Shown here: positions 33,971 through 45,109 of the stretch, piece by piece | Layout of the letters: every line of letters begins with the position of its first letter | How positions within the stretch are numbered: the first letter of the stretch is position 1 | Virus record (IMG/VR): IMGVR_UViG_3300021091_000091 | Coordinates: 1-55,329 of that record | Strand: one strand, 5' to 3' | DNA from: a virus | Length of the DNA: 55,329 nucleotides | Notes under the pieces: model-generated | Databases searched by the model: none | Told to the model about the DNA's origin: nothing | What the model saw: the letters and a program-made list of their open reading frames with translations, nothing else | Made by a program: the position numbers and the translations under genes

Positions 33971-36900
33971 TTAATCAACTTCAAGTATTGGTTCACCACT
34001 ACCTCTACCGGTCTTAGCCACTCTAAGTATGTTAGGATTGGTTGTAAATGTTTCTACTGGAGATAACCCATCAGGTGTTGTTGCTGTGGTTTGTTGAGAA
34101 CCCTTCCAAAAAGAACGTATCATACCTTCACCTAAATTATTAACATATCGGTAATGACTTGGTAAATAACCATTTAAAGGTGTGACTGAAACTATTTCAT
34201 TACCCACAACTAAACTTCCACTAAATGGAATTAAAGAAACTCTGAATTTATTGTATGGAACTAAAACATCTTCGTATTTTACTTGCGAGCCCGATACTGC
34301 TCCATTTGTAGGGTATCCAGAAACTTGTGTTGATACTTTTCGGTTTTTTTGTTCCTTCACTAAATAAATATTTTGTCTACTTTGAGTATAATTTCCAAGA
34401 AAATCATACTTTTTAAAAATACCAACTCCACCTATTGCAAAAAGACCATAACCTAAGTTTGATATAGAATCTTTTTCCATTCCGATAATTTCTATATTAA
34501 ATACATCTGCTTCTCCACTTAATGTAGCACCATTTGGTACTGTGATTTCAGCATTATAAAAAGGAGCGATAGCTTCTAAAATAGTATTATCATCTAAATT
34601 TATTTCAGTAGTATAAGTAAGATACGATGAATCTAATTGTGTTTCAGAATCAAGGTTTATTGTTGTTTCATAATTATTTATATCACCCACTAATGTTGTA
34701 GAATTATTTAAATCTAATTCACTATTATAAACATCGTATGTTAAATTAATACTTATATCGTTAAATGTATTAATAGATGTTTCAAAATCATTTCTTAACG
34801 AAACTGGTTTATCCCAGCGTGTTTTACTTCTTTCTAAATAGTGTGGTTCTATTAACAAACCTTTTGAAACCTTAGCTCTTGCTGGGGCTAAATCAATCAA
34901 AACATCAAATAAAGATTTATTAATATATTTTACTAATTGAATATATTCATTAATGTTTCTATCTAACCTCTGAAAATAATATTCACGCAATTCATCTAAT
35001 TCTCTATAAGTTTCTTTATATTCATCAGATGGGTCACCAATATAGTTATCAATATTAAATTCTCCAAAAGATTTTATAATATCCATATTTAATTCTTTTA
35101 TTGGAGAGAAAAATAATCCTAAACGAGATGAATCTATTGGGGCTCTATCAAACGATTTTTTTGTTGCTCTGATTCTATGTGAAAGATTTGAAATTAAAGT
35201 TTGTTCTTCAAAACGAATTTTATTTGAAACGTTAAATCCTAAAGATGGTACAGTTGCCGTAACCGTCCTTTCGTATGGTGTATATTGAAAAGGATATGTT
35301 GATGCAGAATACATATTACTTGCCGAAGCATATAATTCACCATAACTTTGATTTATTGCTACATTTTTAATAAATGGGTCTGCTGTTCTATCTTTTGGAT
35401 ATTCAAAATCTAAACGGAATAATAAATCAGTTGTAGAAGCAGTATATGAATTACCAGCTATTGAATCAGGCTGAAGTACATGATTATTAAATTTACTTCT
35501 TTGTAATGGAACTCTCCATAAACGGAATTCATCAATATTACCTTTAAATCCATTACCACCAATTTGTATAAATGAACCACTAGTCCATTGTGTATCTTCT
35601 GTAAAAATAGACATACTAACTGATGTGATAATTCTATCTCCATTAGATGTTCCTAACCAAACTTCAAATAATGAACCATTTCCAGCGTAATCATTTCTAT
35701 TAATACAAATAGTAGAATAATATTCTGTAGATATTGGAAAATCTAAACTTCCGGTTACCAAATCAGGACCAAATACATATTCAACAGACGAAGTTATATA
35801 TGGATAATAAACACCGCTTGATTCAAAATAAGATACCAAAGATGCATCTCCACCAAAATTTAATTCTAATTTTCCAAATGAACCCGTTGTTTGTATCAAG
35901 TCTAAAGTCCATTGACTTGCCGATAGTAATGTATATTGAGTATTTGGTAAAGTATTTGGTTTAAAATTAAACTCAATGACTGCTGGTTTGTTTCCATCAA
36001 CTTCTTTCCATGGAATTATTAAGCTTGAACTTTCTTGTAAATAAATAGCTGCAGTCCTATCTTCAAAAGTAAATTTTTGAGAACCACCATTTGTTGGGTC
36101 AGTAGGTCCTCCGAATTCCATTATTGTTAAAAGAGATTGTGGTACACCATAACATGCCATAATAGCTTTCATAGCTCGTGCTGTACCTTTGTGTTTTAAC
36201 AAATATGGTAAATTATTTATAATTCTTCTCCAAACTTGATTATTAGCTTCTTCTAATGATATTGAGTATTTTTGTAATCCTTCTTTATACTGTCCAAATG
36301 CATATTCCCACAAATATTGAGAATCAAATGCTCTCTTACCATCCCAACCAAATGATTTTAATAAATGCCATACCAAATCATCAGGTATACCCATATCAAC
36401 TTTTTCCTCTATAACTTTTACTCTATTTAATGCATTAATATAACTCCAAATAATATCAAAGTGCTGTCCTATCATATCTAAGAACAATAAAAATTGGTCG
36501 TTATTATAATCTGAATAAATAAATTCAGGTATATTGTTTTTTAAAAGATTATTATTGTACTTATCATAATTTATAGCTGATTGCACCAAAGCTTCGTACC
36601 ATGCTATAACATTTGTATTTGTAGTTGGACTAAGTATATACGATGGTACACTTGTTATTGGATTTACAAATATTTGTTTAGGATATGCTAATGAATCAGT
36701 TGAACTATATAAATAATATTCAAATCCATCTAAATTTCTAATTGCTGCATTTAAATCTGCTAATATTTTTTTTGCCTCATTAGCTTGACTGGGACTTGTA
36801 AATTGCTGAACTTCCCAAAGGATATCATACAATCCATCTTCCGTTAATATTTGAGCACCATCTAAAGTTAATACTACTTCATGTGTAGAAGCAGCTTCAG

Positions 36901-39139
36901 CTGTCAATCCACCTTCATACGCTTCATATGGTGGAGTAAATGTATTTGCAGATAATGCATTATATCTATTTTTTAATTTTTCAATTAATTTTATTTTAAA
37001 GAAAAAGTTTTCTGCTCTTTCGGTAGCTGAACCAAAATGGGAAAAGTTTTCAAATGTATAGAAAGAACCACTCGAATATTGTATATTCAATTTTTTGGTA
37101 TCAATGCCAACACTTTCTAAGTATCTATTTGCTATTGAATCCGAAGTTGTAGAACCACTAGCTATTAAATCCGTAAATACTTCGAATCCAAGTCCGGTAT
37201 CTGGCTCTATTGAAAAGTTTGGCCCTCTTAATTGTGGACAAACATCAGTATCAATACCAGTAATTGAAATGGTTTCTATTATAGGATTCGATTGAATTTT
37301 AGAAATCCATACTTGGTCATTTGGTTGAATTGCTGTTGATATTGGTTCGTATAGTTTTAATATCAAAGATTCTCTATCCCCAAGCCAAGTTGTAATTATT
37401 TTGTTATTACCATTACCTAAATGTAAAACGTGCGTTAAATATTTTGAGTTTTCTTCTGCAAATATGTTTGGATTCAATTGTCCCAAAAATCCTTCAGCTA
37501 TTCTATTTATTGCAGTTTCTTTTGGTACTATTTTATTAGACTTTTCAAAATTTATAATAATTAATTCATCTTTACCAACTACTTTTTCTATACCACTTAT
37601 ATTATAGGGTGTTAATACTAAAGTAATTGAGTTACCATCTTGTTTAGATGCAAGTTTTAATAATTCACCATAATTAAATTTAATTTTTCCAGCCGCCTGA
37701 GCTTTTGTTGTTGTAGAAGTACCAAAAGGTTTTATTAAAATGTAATCAGTATTTATTGATTGCCATGCTATTTCAAAATCAACATCATATCCACAATAAT
37801 CTTTACCTTTTATTGTAGAAGGATAGATTATATTTCGTATATCTGGTATTCCTACATATGCTTCACTTACTACATTAATAATAGATTCTATTGATTCACC
37901 ATTTCCATCTTGATTTGATGGTACTAAACTTAATTTATATACACCAATTTTATCAAAATATTTTTCAGGTATTGCTATAGCTGCCGTTTCTCCTCTTACA
38001 GTTTCAAAAGGATTTCCGAAATCAATAGTTTGGTTATTAAGAAAAGCTTTTACATTATCTAAATTTCCAGCTTTTTTTAATCCAATAACTACTCCAGCTT
38101 TTGAATTAATATTATATTTAGAAAATTCTTTTTCATTACTAAAAAATAAACTTGGTAATTCTTTTACAGTAATATTAATAAATTCTGATATTATTTCTAT
38201 CGCCAAATTTGATTTTAAAATAAAATCACTTTTTATACTTTCTAATGTATCCTCTGCTTCAATTAATTTTTTTTCTGTTTTACCCGTTAAGACTATACTA
38301 ACAATTCTAAAAGTTTTATTAGCTTCAACAATTTTTACCTTTGTACCAGATGGATACAATAAATTATTTTCACCTTTTTTTAATTCAATTCTTTCGGAAT
38401 CATTTATTAATAAAATTGCAGAAAACTCGGGCCCATTTAAAGAAATATCTAAAGATTCAAGTTTTTCTTTAGGTGTATAATCAATTGGTAATCTATCTTT
38501 TAATTTAAAATTATTAAAATCTAAATTTTTTATTTTACTAGATACATCATAATCATATGGTACAAGAATATCATTTTCGTATTTTGTTATCCTTAAAGTA
38601 TAAATTGGTTCTTTTACAAAAACTGGTTCTGAAGCTCGTTTTGCGCCCGAATCAAAATTTCTATTTGGAAGCCCATCTTTGTCAAATTGATTGTAATTAT
38701 TATCGACAGGAGTCAAATCCCTAATAAAAGAATCGTCTTTATAATATTTGTAATCTAAAAGAGTTTCAATAATATATTTTTCATTATTAATATACCCTTC
38801 TTTTTTTACTTCAATAGTATAACTATTATTTTGCTTTAGTACATCTTCTACATTTATATCAAAAGAATATGGTGTTGATTTAAATATATTTTCACCATTT
38901 ATACATACATAAGAATTTTTTTCAGAAGAATTGATAACAAATCTGAAATCAGGTGTATAGTTTATTGTGCCAATTGATTCTGGTTTTTTTGATACCGGAA
39001 TAGGTGCGCCGGTTGATGGGTTTTTTATATATACATCCCCATTTTCAGAAACACCGCTTTCTAATGCATTTAAAAATTCTAATTTTTGTGCATCACTTTT
39101 TGGTTCTAAACTATCCTCTATATCAAGTATTCTTGCCAT
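33971..39139 (-). CDS. Large baseplate/tail structural protein with jellyroll domain
   Basis: 1722 residues. The N-terminal half is a string of beta and alpha/beta domains. Around 985-1030 lies NNLPYLLKHKGTARAMKAIMACYGVP, typical of tail protein I-type baseplate components, preceded by FDIIWSYINALNRV. A LamG/concanavalin-like jellyroll follows (about 1055-1240, with IEFNFKPNTLP and FKGNIDEFRLWRVPL). The end (about 1330-1500) has long helices and DLAPARAKVSKGLLIEPH, then beta repeats. In T4 the wedge protein gp7 (1032 residues) is the largest in this position class, but homology is not obvious by eye. Role: baseplate wedge or fibre-attachment protein. Confidence 0.7.
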   Translation of the reverse strand: MARILDIEDSLEPKSDAQKLEFLNALESGVSENGDVYIKNPSTGAPIPVSKKPESIGTINYTPDFRFVINSSEKNSYVCINGENIFKSTPYSFDINVEDVLKQNNSYTIEVKKEGYINNEKYIIETLLDYKYYKDDSFIRDLTPVDNNYNQFDKDGLPNRNFDSGAKRASEPVFVKEPIYTLRITKYENDILVPYDYDVSSKIKNLDFNNFKLKDRLPIDYTPKEKLESLDISLNGPEFSAILLINDSERIELKKGENNLLYPSGTKVKIVEANKTFRIVSIVLTGKTEKKLIEAEDTLESIKSDFILKSNLAIEIISEFINITVKELPSLFFSNEKEFSKYNINSKAGVVIGLKKAGNLDNVKAFLNNQTIDFGNPFETVRGETAAIAIPEKYFDKIGVYKLSLVPSNQDGNGESIESIINVVSEAYVGIPDIRNIIYPSTIKGKDYCGYDVDFEIAWQSINTDYILIKPFGTSTTTKAQAAGKIKFNYGELLKLASKQDGNSITLVLTPYNISGIEKVVGKDELIIINFEKSNKIVPKETAINRIAEGFLGQLNPNIFAEENSKYLTHVLHLGNGNNKIITTWLGDRESLILKLYEPISTAIQPNDQVWISKIQSNPIIETISITGIDTDVCPQLRGPNFSIEPDTGLGFEVFTDLIASGSTTSDSIANRYLESVGIDTKKLNIQYSSGSFYTFENFSHFGSATERAENFFFKIKLIEKLKNRYNALSANTFTPPYEAYEGGLTAEAASTHEVVLTLDGAQILTEDGLYDILWEVQQFTSPSQANEAKKILADLNAAIRNLDGFEYYLYSSTDSLAYPKQIFVNPITSVPSYILSPTTNTNVIAWYEALVQSAINYDKYNNNLLKNNIPEFIYSDYNNDQFLLFLDMIGQHFDIIWSYINALNRVKVIEEKVDMGIPDDLVWHLLKSFGWDGKRAFDSQYLWEYAFGQYKEGLQKYSISLEEANNQVWRRIINNLPYLLKHKGTARAMKAIMACYGVPQSLLTIMEFGGPTDPTNGGSQKFTFEDRTAAIYLQESSSLIIPWKEVDGNKPAVIEFNFKPNTLPNTQYTLLSASQWTLDLIQTTGSFGKLELNFGGDASLVSYFESSGVYYPYITSSVEYVFGPDLVTGSLDFPISTEYYSTICINRNDYAGNGSLFEVWLGTSNGDRIITSVSMSIFTEDTQWTSGSFIQIGGNGFKGNIDEFRLWRVPLQRSKFNNHVLQPDSIAGNSYTASTTDLLFRLDFEYPKDRTADPFIKNVAINQSYGELYASASNMYSASTYPFQYTPYERTVTATVPSLGFNVSNKIRFEEQTLISNLSHRIRATKKSFDRAPIDSSRLGLFFSPIKELNMDIIKSFGEFNIDNYIGDPSDEYKETYRELDELREYYFQRLDRNINEYIQLVKYINKSLFDVLIDLAPARAKVSKGLLIEPHYLERSKTRWDKPVSLRNDFETSINTFNDISINLTYDVYNSELDLNNSTTLVGDINNYETTINLDSETQLDSSYLTYTTEINLDDNTILEAIAPFYNAEITVPNGATLSGEADVFNIEIIGMEKDSISNLGYGLFAIGGVGIFKKYDFLGNYTQSRQNIYLVKEQKNRKVSTQVSGYPTNGAVSGSQVKYEDVLVPYNKFRVSLIPFSGSLVVGNEIVSVTPLNGYLPSHYRYVNNLGEGMIRSFWKGSQQTTATTPDGLSPVETFTTNPNILRVAKTGRGSGEPILEVD

Positions 39140-39141
39140 AT

Positions 39142-40533
39142 TTATTCGTAATTCAGATTTTCTATTTCTTTAGAAAAATAATCATCAACATTTATTTCGC
39201 CATTTGATTTATTTTTACCTATACTTCTAAATTTAGAACCGCCGCCGCCAAATATTTTATCATTTCTTTTATCTGAATTTTCATCTAAATCTTTTTGAAT
39301 TGGTATTCTTATATCAGTTTCCGGAAATGGTTTTATTATAACGTCTGAAATAACAATATCCTCCATTGGAAATTGCTTTATAGGAATATCATCTACTTTT
39401 ATAATATCAATAATAGGTCCTGAGTCATCAACCGGCGGAATCATATCTTTAGGAAATTTTATTATTGGTGGTGGTTCGTCTATTGGTAATTGTTTTTTTA
39501 ATTTATATTTGATATCAGTATTTAGTACAGGTTCTTTTTTTTCTACAACAGCGATTGTTTTAACAGTTGGTTTGCCAGTCTCAACTATAACATCAGATGT
39601 TGTTTTTTGTAAAATCGTAGATACCTCATCTAAACTTTCATTTGTAGATAAATCAAATGTTGATGTATTTTTAATATCTGGATTTGGTAAAAATTTATTT
39701 AATACAGATACGAGTATTTTTTGTATAGATGCTTGCAATTCATTACTATATATTGTAACTTTTGGTTTAATTTTTTTTGCTTTACCATAATTTATATCAT
39801 TTATATCTGATATTCTATTTGTAAATTCATAAATACATGCTTCCATAAATAATTTATGTACATTAGTAACAAAAATATCAAAACTTTGTATTTTATATTC
39901 ATTTACCATTGATTGAAAAAAAGACTCTCCATATTTAGTTTTTAAAAAAGAACCAACTAAAGAAGGGTTTATTTTTTCAATGTATTCAAATGCTTGGATT
40001 ATATAATCTTCTCTAAATTTTTTATTATTTACAAATGTGTTATATCGCTCTTTTAAATTATCTAATAATTCAGCGGGTTGGTTCTTTATTAGTGGGAACA
40101 ATCTCACTTCCGTTCTTGATGGCGATATTTCTGATATCCACATTTTATCCAAAATATTGTTACTACCAACTCTTTTATTTATTAAAGTAATTTGAGTTTT
40201 AAATATACCATTGTTATATCCAGCCTCTCTTAATAATCTTTCAACATCTATGAAATATTCTTTTGGAAGTTGATATTTTTGAAAAATTGTTCCGTTTGGT
40301 ATTAAAAAATAATCATTTATATTTTGTGTTGATAGTGTTATATACCTAACCAATTCTCCATTTATTTGCGGCAATTGGTTATCATTTGAATCATAAACAA
40401 TAAATTCTATGGCATCATTTTCACTAAAACCAAAAAATGATTGTAAATCTCCCAACTCAAAGATAGCCCTATCTTTTTGGTCGATTAAATAGCCTTTATT
40501 TTCAATTACACTTTTTATTGATTGTAATGCCAT
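39142..40533 (-). CDS. Baseplate-region protein, unknown
   Basis: 463 residues. The first 230 are mixed alpha/beta with a basic helical part; then comes a long Pro/Ile/Asp-rich low-complexity section (about 340-420, containing many IIDI, PPPII and KPFP-type pieces), and a charged tail. No catalytic motif. It ends two bases before the 1722-residue gene starts and belongs to the baseplate operon. The extended section may be a flexible linker. Family not recognised. Confidence 0.55.
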   Translation of the reverse strand: MALQSIKSVIENKGYLIDQKDRAIFELGDLQSFFGFSENDAIEFIVYDSNDNQLPQINGELVRYITLSTQNINDYFLIPNGTIFQKYQLPKEYFIDVERLLREAGYNNGIFKTQITLINKRVGSNNILDKMWISEISPSRTEVRLFPLIKNQPAELLDNLKERYNTFVNNKKFREDYIIQAFEYIEKINPSLVGSFLKTKYGESFFQSMVNEYKIQSFDIFVTNVHKLFMEACIYEFTNRISDINDINYGKAKKIKPKVTIYSNELQASIQKILVSVLNKFLPNPDIKNTSTFDLSTNESLDEVSTILQKTTSDVIVETGKPTVKTIAVVEKKEPVLNTDIKYKLKKQLPIDEPPPIIKFPKDMIPPVDDSGPIIDIIKVDDIPIKQFPMEDIVISDVIIKPFPETDIRIPIQKDLDENSDKRNDKIFGGGGSKFRSIGKNKSNGEINVDDYFSKEIENLNYE

Positions 40534-40544
40534 ATTATTTACTT

Positions 40545-41555
40545 TTAACTACTTCCCCTAAACTTCTCTAAATATATTGATAAAGAAACCTCAGAACTAG
40601 AACCTGCACTTGATTTAATTTTTAATGAGCTTCTATACTCTCTATCTCCAGCAAAACCTACAGAACCTTTAGGTTTTTGGTCTCTAATCCAACCAATATT
40701 TTCTTTTAATGTAACATTTTTAGTTTCACCTGCTTTTAAAGTTACTGAGCCAGGAACATTAATAATTGGGTCTCCAGAAATATTAAATGTTATTGTTGTA
40801 TCCTTATCTGTAGTGAAATTAGTTAATTCTAAGGTAGGTCCGTTAATAAATTCTTCTGTGTTTTTATTTGCTCTTGCTCTATATGCTATATCTCCAATAT
40901 CTTTATTTTTAACCTCAATTATTTTTGCTGAAAAATCTTCACCTACTTTAGCACCTTCTGCCAATTTACCTTGCTTACCATATAATTGGTCTCTTAAAGC
41001 ACCTAACTCCTGTTCTAATGCTTGATTTCTTGCAAATAAAGAAACTCGTTGAATAGATTCAGCAATTGCTCTTTGTATTGCATTTTGTAAATCAATTATT
41101 GTTGTTGAAACTTTATTAGTTGATTGAGCAGCTATATTATCTGCATTTGCTACTAAAAGTTCTTTACCATCAATTTCTACTCGTAAACTTTGTGATACAA
41201 TTTCTAATTCAGTAACTTTAGCTCTCAAATCTAAAATAATATCCGTTTGTTCAGCTATTGTTATATCTCTTAGTCTAATATCTTCTAATGCAGCATCATA
41301 TATTACTTTTAATACAGTCTCAGGTAATTCTGGTTCTTCTACAGGTAATAATTCAAAAATTGTAGTATCAATAGATTTAATTAATTCATCTACATTATAC
41401 TTTGGTTTTACAAGCTTTCCAAAAACAACACCATCTTCTAAATCAGTATCTCTAAATTCATACATTCCATTATCATTTTTAGAACGCACACTTAGTGACC
41501 CACTAATTTCAATGGAGTTTACTAATGAATCATTTTTTAGACCGGTTTTTATCAT
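40545..41555 (-). CDS. Coiled-coil and Ig-like virion protein
   Basis: 336 residues. A central trimeric-looking coiled coil (about 90-200, many heptads through TEQTDIIL-like, RAKVTELEI and ARNQALEQELGALRD pieces) is followed by a beta-sandwich (about 235-336) with TLKAGETKNVTL. Such a shape suits a short fibre or a spoke on the baseplate. It sits in the baseplate operon with no overlap to neighbours. Function by shape and position only. Confidence 0.55.
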   Translation of the reverse strand: MIKTGLKNDSLVNSIEISGSLSVRSKNDNGMYEFRDTDLEDGVVFGKLVKPKYNVDELIKSIDTTIFELLPVEEPELPETVLKVIYDAALEDIRLRDITIAEQTDIILDLRAKVTELEIVSQSLRVEIDGKELLVANADNIAAQSTNKVSTTIIDLQNAIQRAIAESIQRVSLFARNQALEQELGALRDQLYGKQGKLAEGAKVGEDFSAKIIEVKNKDIGDIAYRARANKNTEEFINGPTLELTNFTTDKDTTITFNISGDPIINVPGSVTLKAGETKNVTLKENIGWIRDQKPKGSVGFAGDREYRSSLKIKSSAGSSSEVSLSIYLEKFRGSS

Positions 41556-41557
41556 CT

Positions 41558-42640
41558 TTAATTTTTAACTACACTAAATGTTAATTCATCATCATAATAA
41601 TCTGAAACACCATCATTATCTATTCTAAATTCAATTTTATAAACTCTGCCGTCTTTCCAATTTGAAAGATTTAAATTTATAAAATTACCTTCGGAATTAC
41701 AACTAATTTTGGAATAATCGCTAAATGGAATTATTATGTCATCAGATGCAAAGTCTTTTATTTGATAATAAGATGTTTGTGGTAAATATTTTGATGTATT
41801 ATATGAAAATGAATTTGTAAATGTTTTTAAAGGAAAAAGTTCTCTAGCAAATAATTTAAGTTTTACAATAGTACCAATTTTGTATTCGCTTTTTAAATTT
41901 ACAATTCCTATTTTTTTATCATCTGTAGTTAATGGCAATAAACTGCCCGTAGAAAATGTTTGGTCATTATAACCAACTCTTATTTTTGGTTCATATATGG
42001 TATTCGTCTCTTTACTAAAAAATTTAAGTTTACCATAATCTTTTGTATCGTTTTCAAAACTATCCGAATGTCTTACAACAAGTCCATCATTTGGAGTTCC
42101 GCCATTGATTGAACCGCTCATCCAACTTTTTAACATTTCTTTGATATCCATTTCAATATCTGCTGTTTGGTAATCAAAGGATTGGGATGCTGCGTTTGCA
42201 ATCCACCACGTTCCACCTTGTCCATTATTTGGATTTGCATCAGTACCTGCTGCCAAAGTATTTTCAAGCCAATCTAATTTACTATCACCCTCTCTATAAT
42301 TCCATGTTATACCTTGTGTAGAAATATTATCAAATCTTGTTCCTATTCCCATTTCCCAACTTCCAGATACTTTGTAAGCATACAATGTATATTGTAATGG
42401 AATCTCTTCACTTTTAGTTTGTTTTAGAAGTAAAGTCGCTTGTTGCATTCCTAAAGAGGTATTTGTTAAAGATGCTGATAAAAAACCAACATCAAATTTA
42501 ATAAAACTACGTGAAATATCTTTTATATTTCCATAATATACTTTACTAACTTCTAATATTTCATCCAAACCAGTATTTTGATTTGGTTGTTGAAGATAAA
42601 CTGCTGCATCTTTTGATGCTGTTAAAAAATAGTATGCCAT
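41558..42640 (-). CDS. DNRLRE-like carbohydrate-binding virion protein
   Basis: 360 residues, beta-rich. The first half follows the DNRLRE pattern: DISRSFIKFDV, ATLLLKQTK, YTLYAYKVSGSWEMGIGTRFD, and a TWWIANAASQSFDYQTADIEMDIKEML-type stretch ending in a VVRHSDSFENDTKDYGKLKF strand. These jellyroll domains are found in surface and phage structural proteins. The C-terminal third is another beta domain. Its start overlaps the gp6-like gene stop (TAATG). Baseplate periphery likely. Confidence 0.65.
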   Translation of the reverse strand: MAYYFLTASKDAAVYLQQPNQNTGLDEILEVSKVYYGNIKDISRSFIKFDVGFLSASLTNTSLGMQQATLLLKQTKSEEIPLQYTLYAYKVSGSWEMGIGTRFDNISTQGITWNYREGDSKLDWLENTLAAGTDANPNNGQGGTWWIANAASQSFDYQTADIEMDIKEMLKSWMSGSINGGTPNDGLVVRHSDSFENDTKDYGKLKFFSKETNTIYEPKIRVGYNDQTFSTGSLLPLTTDDKKIGIVNLKSEYKIGTIVKLKLFARELFPLKTFTNSFSYNTSKYLPQTSYYQIKDFASDDIIIPFSDYSKISCNSEGNFINLNLSNWKDGRVYKIEFRIDNDGVSDYYDDELTFSVVKN

Positions 42641-44676
42641 TATCTTGCTCTACCTTTAATATCTGAATCTGGGTATTTAATTTCAAAAATTGAAGGGTCT
42701 AAAGATGGATACACTATCTTACTTTTAGTTGCCGCTTCTATATTGTAGGAATTTACTGAATAAATACCACCACATTTATTTATAACCTTTAGCATTGGAA
42801 CTGATTGTACACCTTCTACATTTGCAATAAGTAATTCAACTTCACTCAAATTTATAGTTTGATTAAATCCCCAATTATCAATAATAAAATAATCTTTTAA
42901 ATCAGTTATACATTTAGCTAAAACTTCATTTTTATTATAATTTTGAAAACATATAATTTCAAATTCCAATCCTATATTAATTATAAAACCATCATTTATA
43001 TTTATTCCATCAGTCAATATTCTATATTCATTAAAATATGTTTTTAAGTTCTCTTTAATACCTCTATTTAATGTAGTAAGATGCCCATTTGAATTATACC
43101 CTAATAAATAAAGGTTTATAGCAAACGGATTGTTTTTTTCATTTTCATTTGAAGTTTTTCCAATTAAAAATTGTGTGATTTCAGATTTAACACTTGCTAA
43201 ATTTGGTTCTTCTGTATCTGGTTTATTTACAAATCCCATAACCAAATCAGTAAATTCTTGCAATGCATTTGGTGATGCTAATATTGATGATGGTGAATTA
43301 TTATCTAAAGTACCATCAGCTACAGCATATGCTTTAGCAATTCCACCAAATTTAGATGGCATTGATAATGCTCTTACTTGATAATCTTTTGCAGTTACTG
43401 CTCTATTTTGAGAACCAAAATTTGCTAATGCGTTTTGTCTTATTTCTTCTATTGTTTCACCATCTCTACCACCAATAGCTGGTATTTCGTTATCAACCGC
43501 AACTGATGTTTTTATATTATCGTATAAAACTCTTTCGCTAGTATTATATTGTGATAAATCTTCTTCAAATTCTATTCCATCAATTTGTGTTAATTCTCCT
43601 TGTGTAATATTGGAATCCACACCACCACCAATAAAGTATTTAACTGTAATTGTAGTATTTGATGGAGAAGTGCCATAAGTTTTTGTTTTCAAAAAATTAG
43701 TAGGGTCAAAAGATTCTTCTAATCTATTTATGGAATTTGGTAATCCCAATCCTACATTTTTGAGATTTGGTATCAATAATTCATCAGATGCCGTAGGGTC
43801 TCCTGCTCCAAATTGTATGGTAGTTGTACTATCAGAATTTATTTTAGTAACAAATCTCCTTGAAGTTTTTATTGTTTTTAAAATGTAAGGTACAGTTGAT
43901 TTAAATTGATATAAATCAGGATCGTTAGATGGAGAATTTGGTTCTTGAATAAATACCATTTCTTGAGCTAAATATGGTACTTCATAATATTTGTTTCCAT
44001 TAGAATCTCTTACATCATATATTTCTATTATATTTGATTCTGTCAACTTAATTGATTCAAAAGCTTTATAATTTCCAAATGTAAAAGTTTGTGTTTCTTC
44101 TGTTGCAGAAATTGCATCTATATATTTTTTGAATAAATAAAATGTAGGTTCTCCAGTAGTTATATTTCGTTGATATATGGTTGTTTCTCTTTCTGTTTCG
44201 TCAGAAAAATCTACTATATCTGTTGTTCTAAATAATATCCCATTAGTTTTTGATTTTATTCTAAGTCCTGCTTTTATTTTTAAGAAATATTTTTCGTCAG
44301 GTTTATTGTCTATCCCAGTTCCAATTGAAGGAACAAGTTGGTATATTGAAATTTTAGTTACTGCTGGACTTGTAACTTTTGGTTTGTATCCTAAAAATTG
44401 CGCCAAAGCTAAAACATTTTTTTTATCTTCAGCATATGGTAATAATGATTCTTTTAATGTATCATCCACATAATAAGAAAGAACATCACCTATATATGAT
44501 GCCATTTCAATAAACATCATTCCAGGAGATGTTTCATTAAAATCATTATACGTTTTTGGAAAATAATTTTTAGTAAATTCAATTAAGTTGCTTCTAAAAG
44601 AACTAAAATCTTTATTTAGATACTTAATATCTTTACCTTTATTTCTAAAATTTTTATTTATACTTTTTAATGCCAT
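42640..44676 (-). CDS. 6: Baseplate wedge protein (gp6-like)
   Basis: 678 residues, close to T4 gp6 (660). The opening DFSSFRSNLIEFTKNYFP, then NETSPGMMFIEMASYIGDVLSYYVDDTLKE is the hallmark of this family. The middle region VRALSMPSKFGGIAKAYAVAD and the end with EVELLIANVEGVQSVP match the baseplate J/gp6 core domains. gp6 dimers form the continuous ring that joins six wedges and whose rearrangement triggers sheath contraction. It lies after gp25, its structural partner in T4, 10 bases apart. Confidence 0.88.
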   Translation of the reverse strand: MALKSINKNFRNKGKDIKYLNKDFSSFRSNLIEFTKNYFPKTYNDFNETSPGMMFIEMASYIGDVLSYYVDDTLKESLLPYAEDKKNVLALAQFLGYKPKVTSPAVTKISIYQLVPSIGTGIDNKPDEKYFLKIKAGLRIKSKTNGILFRTTDIVDFSDETERETTIYQRNITTGEPTFYLFKKYIDAISATEETQTFTFGNYKAFESIKLTESNIIEIYDVRDSNGNKYYEVPYLAQEMVFIQEPNSPSNDPDLYQFKSTVPYILKTIKTSRRFVTKINSDSTTTIQFGAGDPTASDELLIPNLKNVGLGLPNSINRLEESFDPTNFLKTKTYGTSPSNTTITVKYFIGGGVDSNITQGELTQIDGIEFEEDLSQYNTSERVLYDNIKTSVAVDNEIPAIGGRDGETIEEIRQNALANFGSQNRAVTAKDYQVRALSMPSKFGGIAKAYAVADGTLDNNSPSSILASPNALQEFTDLVMGFVNKPDTEEPNLASVKSEITQFLIGKTSNENEKNNPFAINLYLLGYNSNGHLTTLNRGIKENLKTYFNEYRILTDGININDGFIINIGLEFEIICFQNYNKNEVLAKCITDLKDYFIIDNWGFNQTINLSEVELLIANVEGVQSVPMLKVINKCGGIYSVNSYNIEAATKSKIVYPSLDPSIFEIKYPDSDIKGRAR

Positions 44677-44686
44677 TTTTTGTTAA

Positions 44687-45109
44687 TTAGACAGTAAATG
44701 TTAGAGTTTCCATATTAGGATTATCTTTTAATCTAAACTTTAAAGAAACCTCAACTCTATTATTATCTTTTAATTCTTTTGTTTGCTGAATATCAATTGA
44801 ATTTATTTCAACATAGGGTAACCAATTATTAATAGAATTATTAATTGTTTCTTCTATTCTATCGGGTAAATCTTCAGTATTTTGTTCAAACAAAAGTTCC
44901 TGCAAACCACTTCCTAAATTTGGTTGCATTATTCTTTCAAATCTTTTAGTCAAAAGAAGACTTTTAATGTTTGTACTTAATTGTTCAGTAGTTGTATAAG
45001 ATTGATTAAAAGCAGAATTTCCTATTTGTAATGGTAATGTTATACCAATAGCGAAATCATTATACTCTTTAGTATCTAATACTCTTTTTTTACCTAATAG
45101 AATAGCCAT
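44687..45109 (-). CDS. 25: Baseplate wedge protein (gp25-like)
   Basis: 140 residues (T4 gp25 has 132). It shows the gp25/T6SS TssE pattern: FAIGITLPLQIGN, SIKSLLLTKRFER-like helix (NIKSLLLTKRFERIMQPNLGS) and LPYVEINSIDI, followed by a beta strand pair. gp25 sits at the inner baseplate and starts sheath assembly. It is coupled to the 156-residue gene by a TAATG overlap. Confidence 0.88.
   Translation of the reverse strand: MAILLGKKRVLDTKEYNDFAIGITLPLQIGNSAFNQSYTTTEQLSTNIKSLLLTKRFERIMQPNLGSGLQELLFEQNTEDLPDRIEETINNSINNWLPYVEINSIDIQQTKELKDNNRVEVSLKFRLKDNPNMETLTFTV

Noticed and set aside
35458-35643. 61-codon minus-strand frame inside the 1722-residue gene
   Set aside because: Alternative frame of the jellyroll region; no family features.
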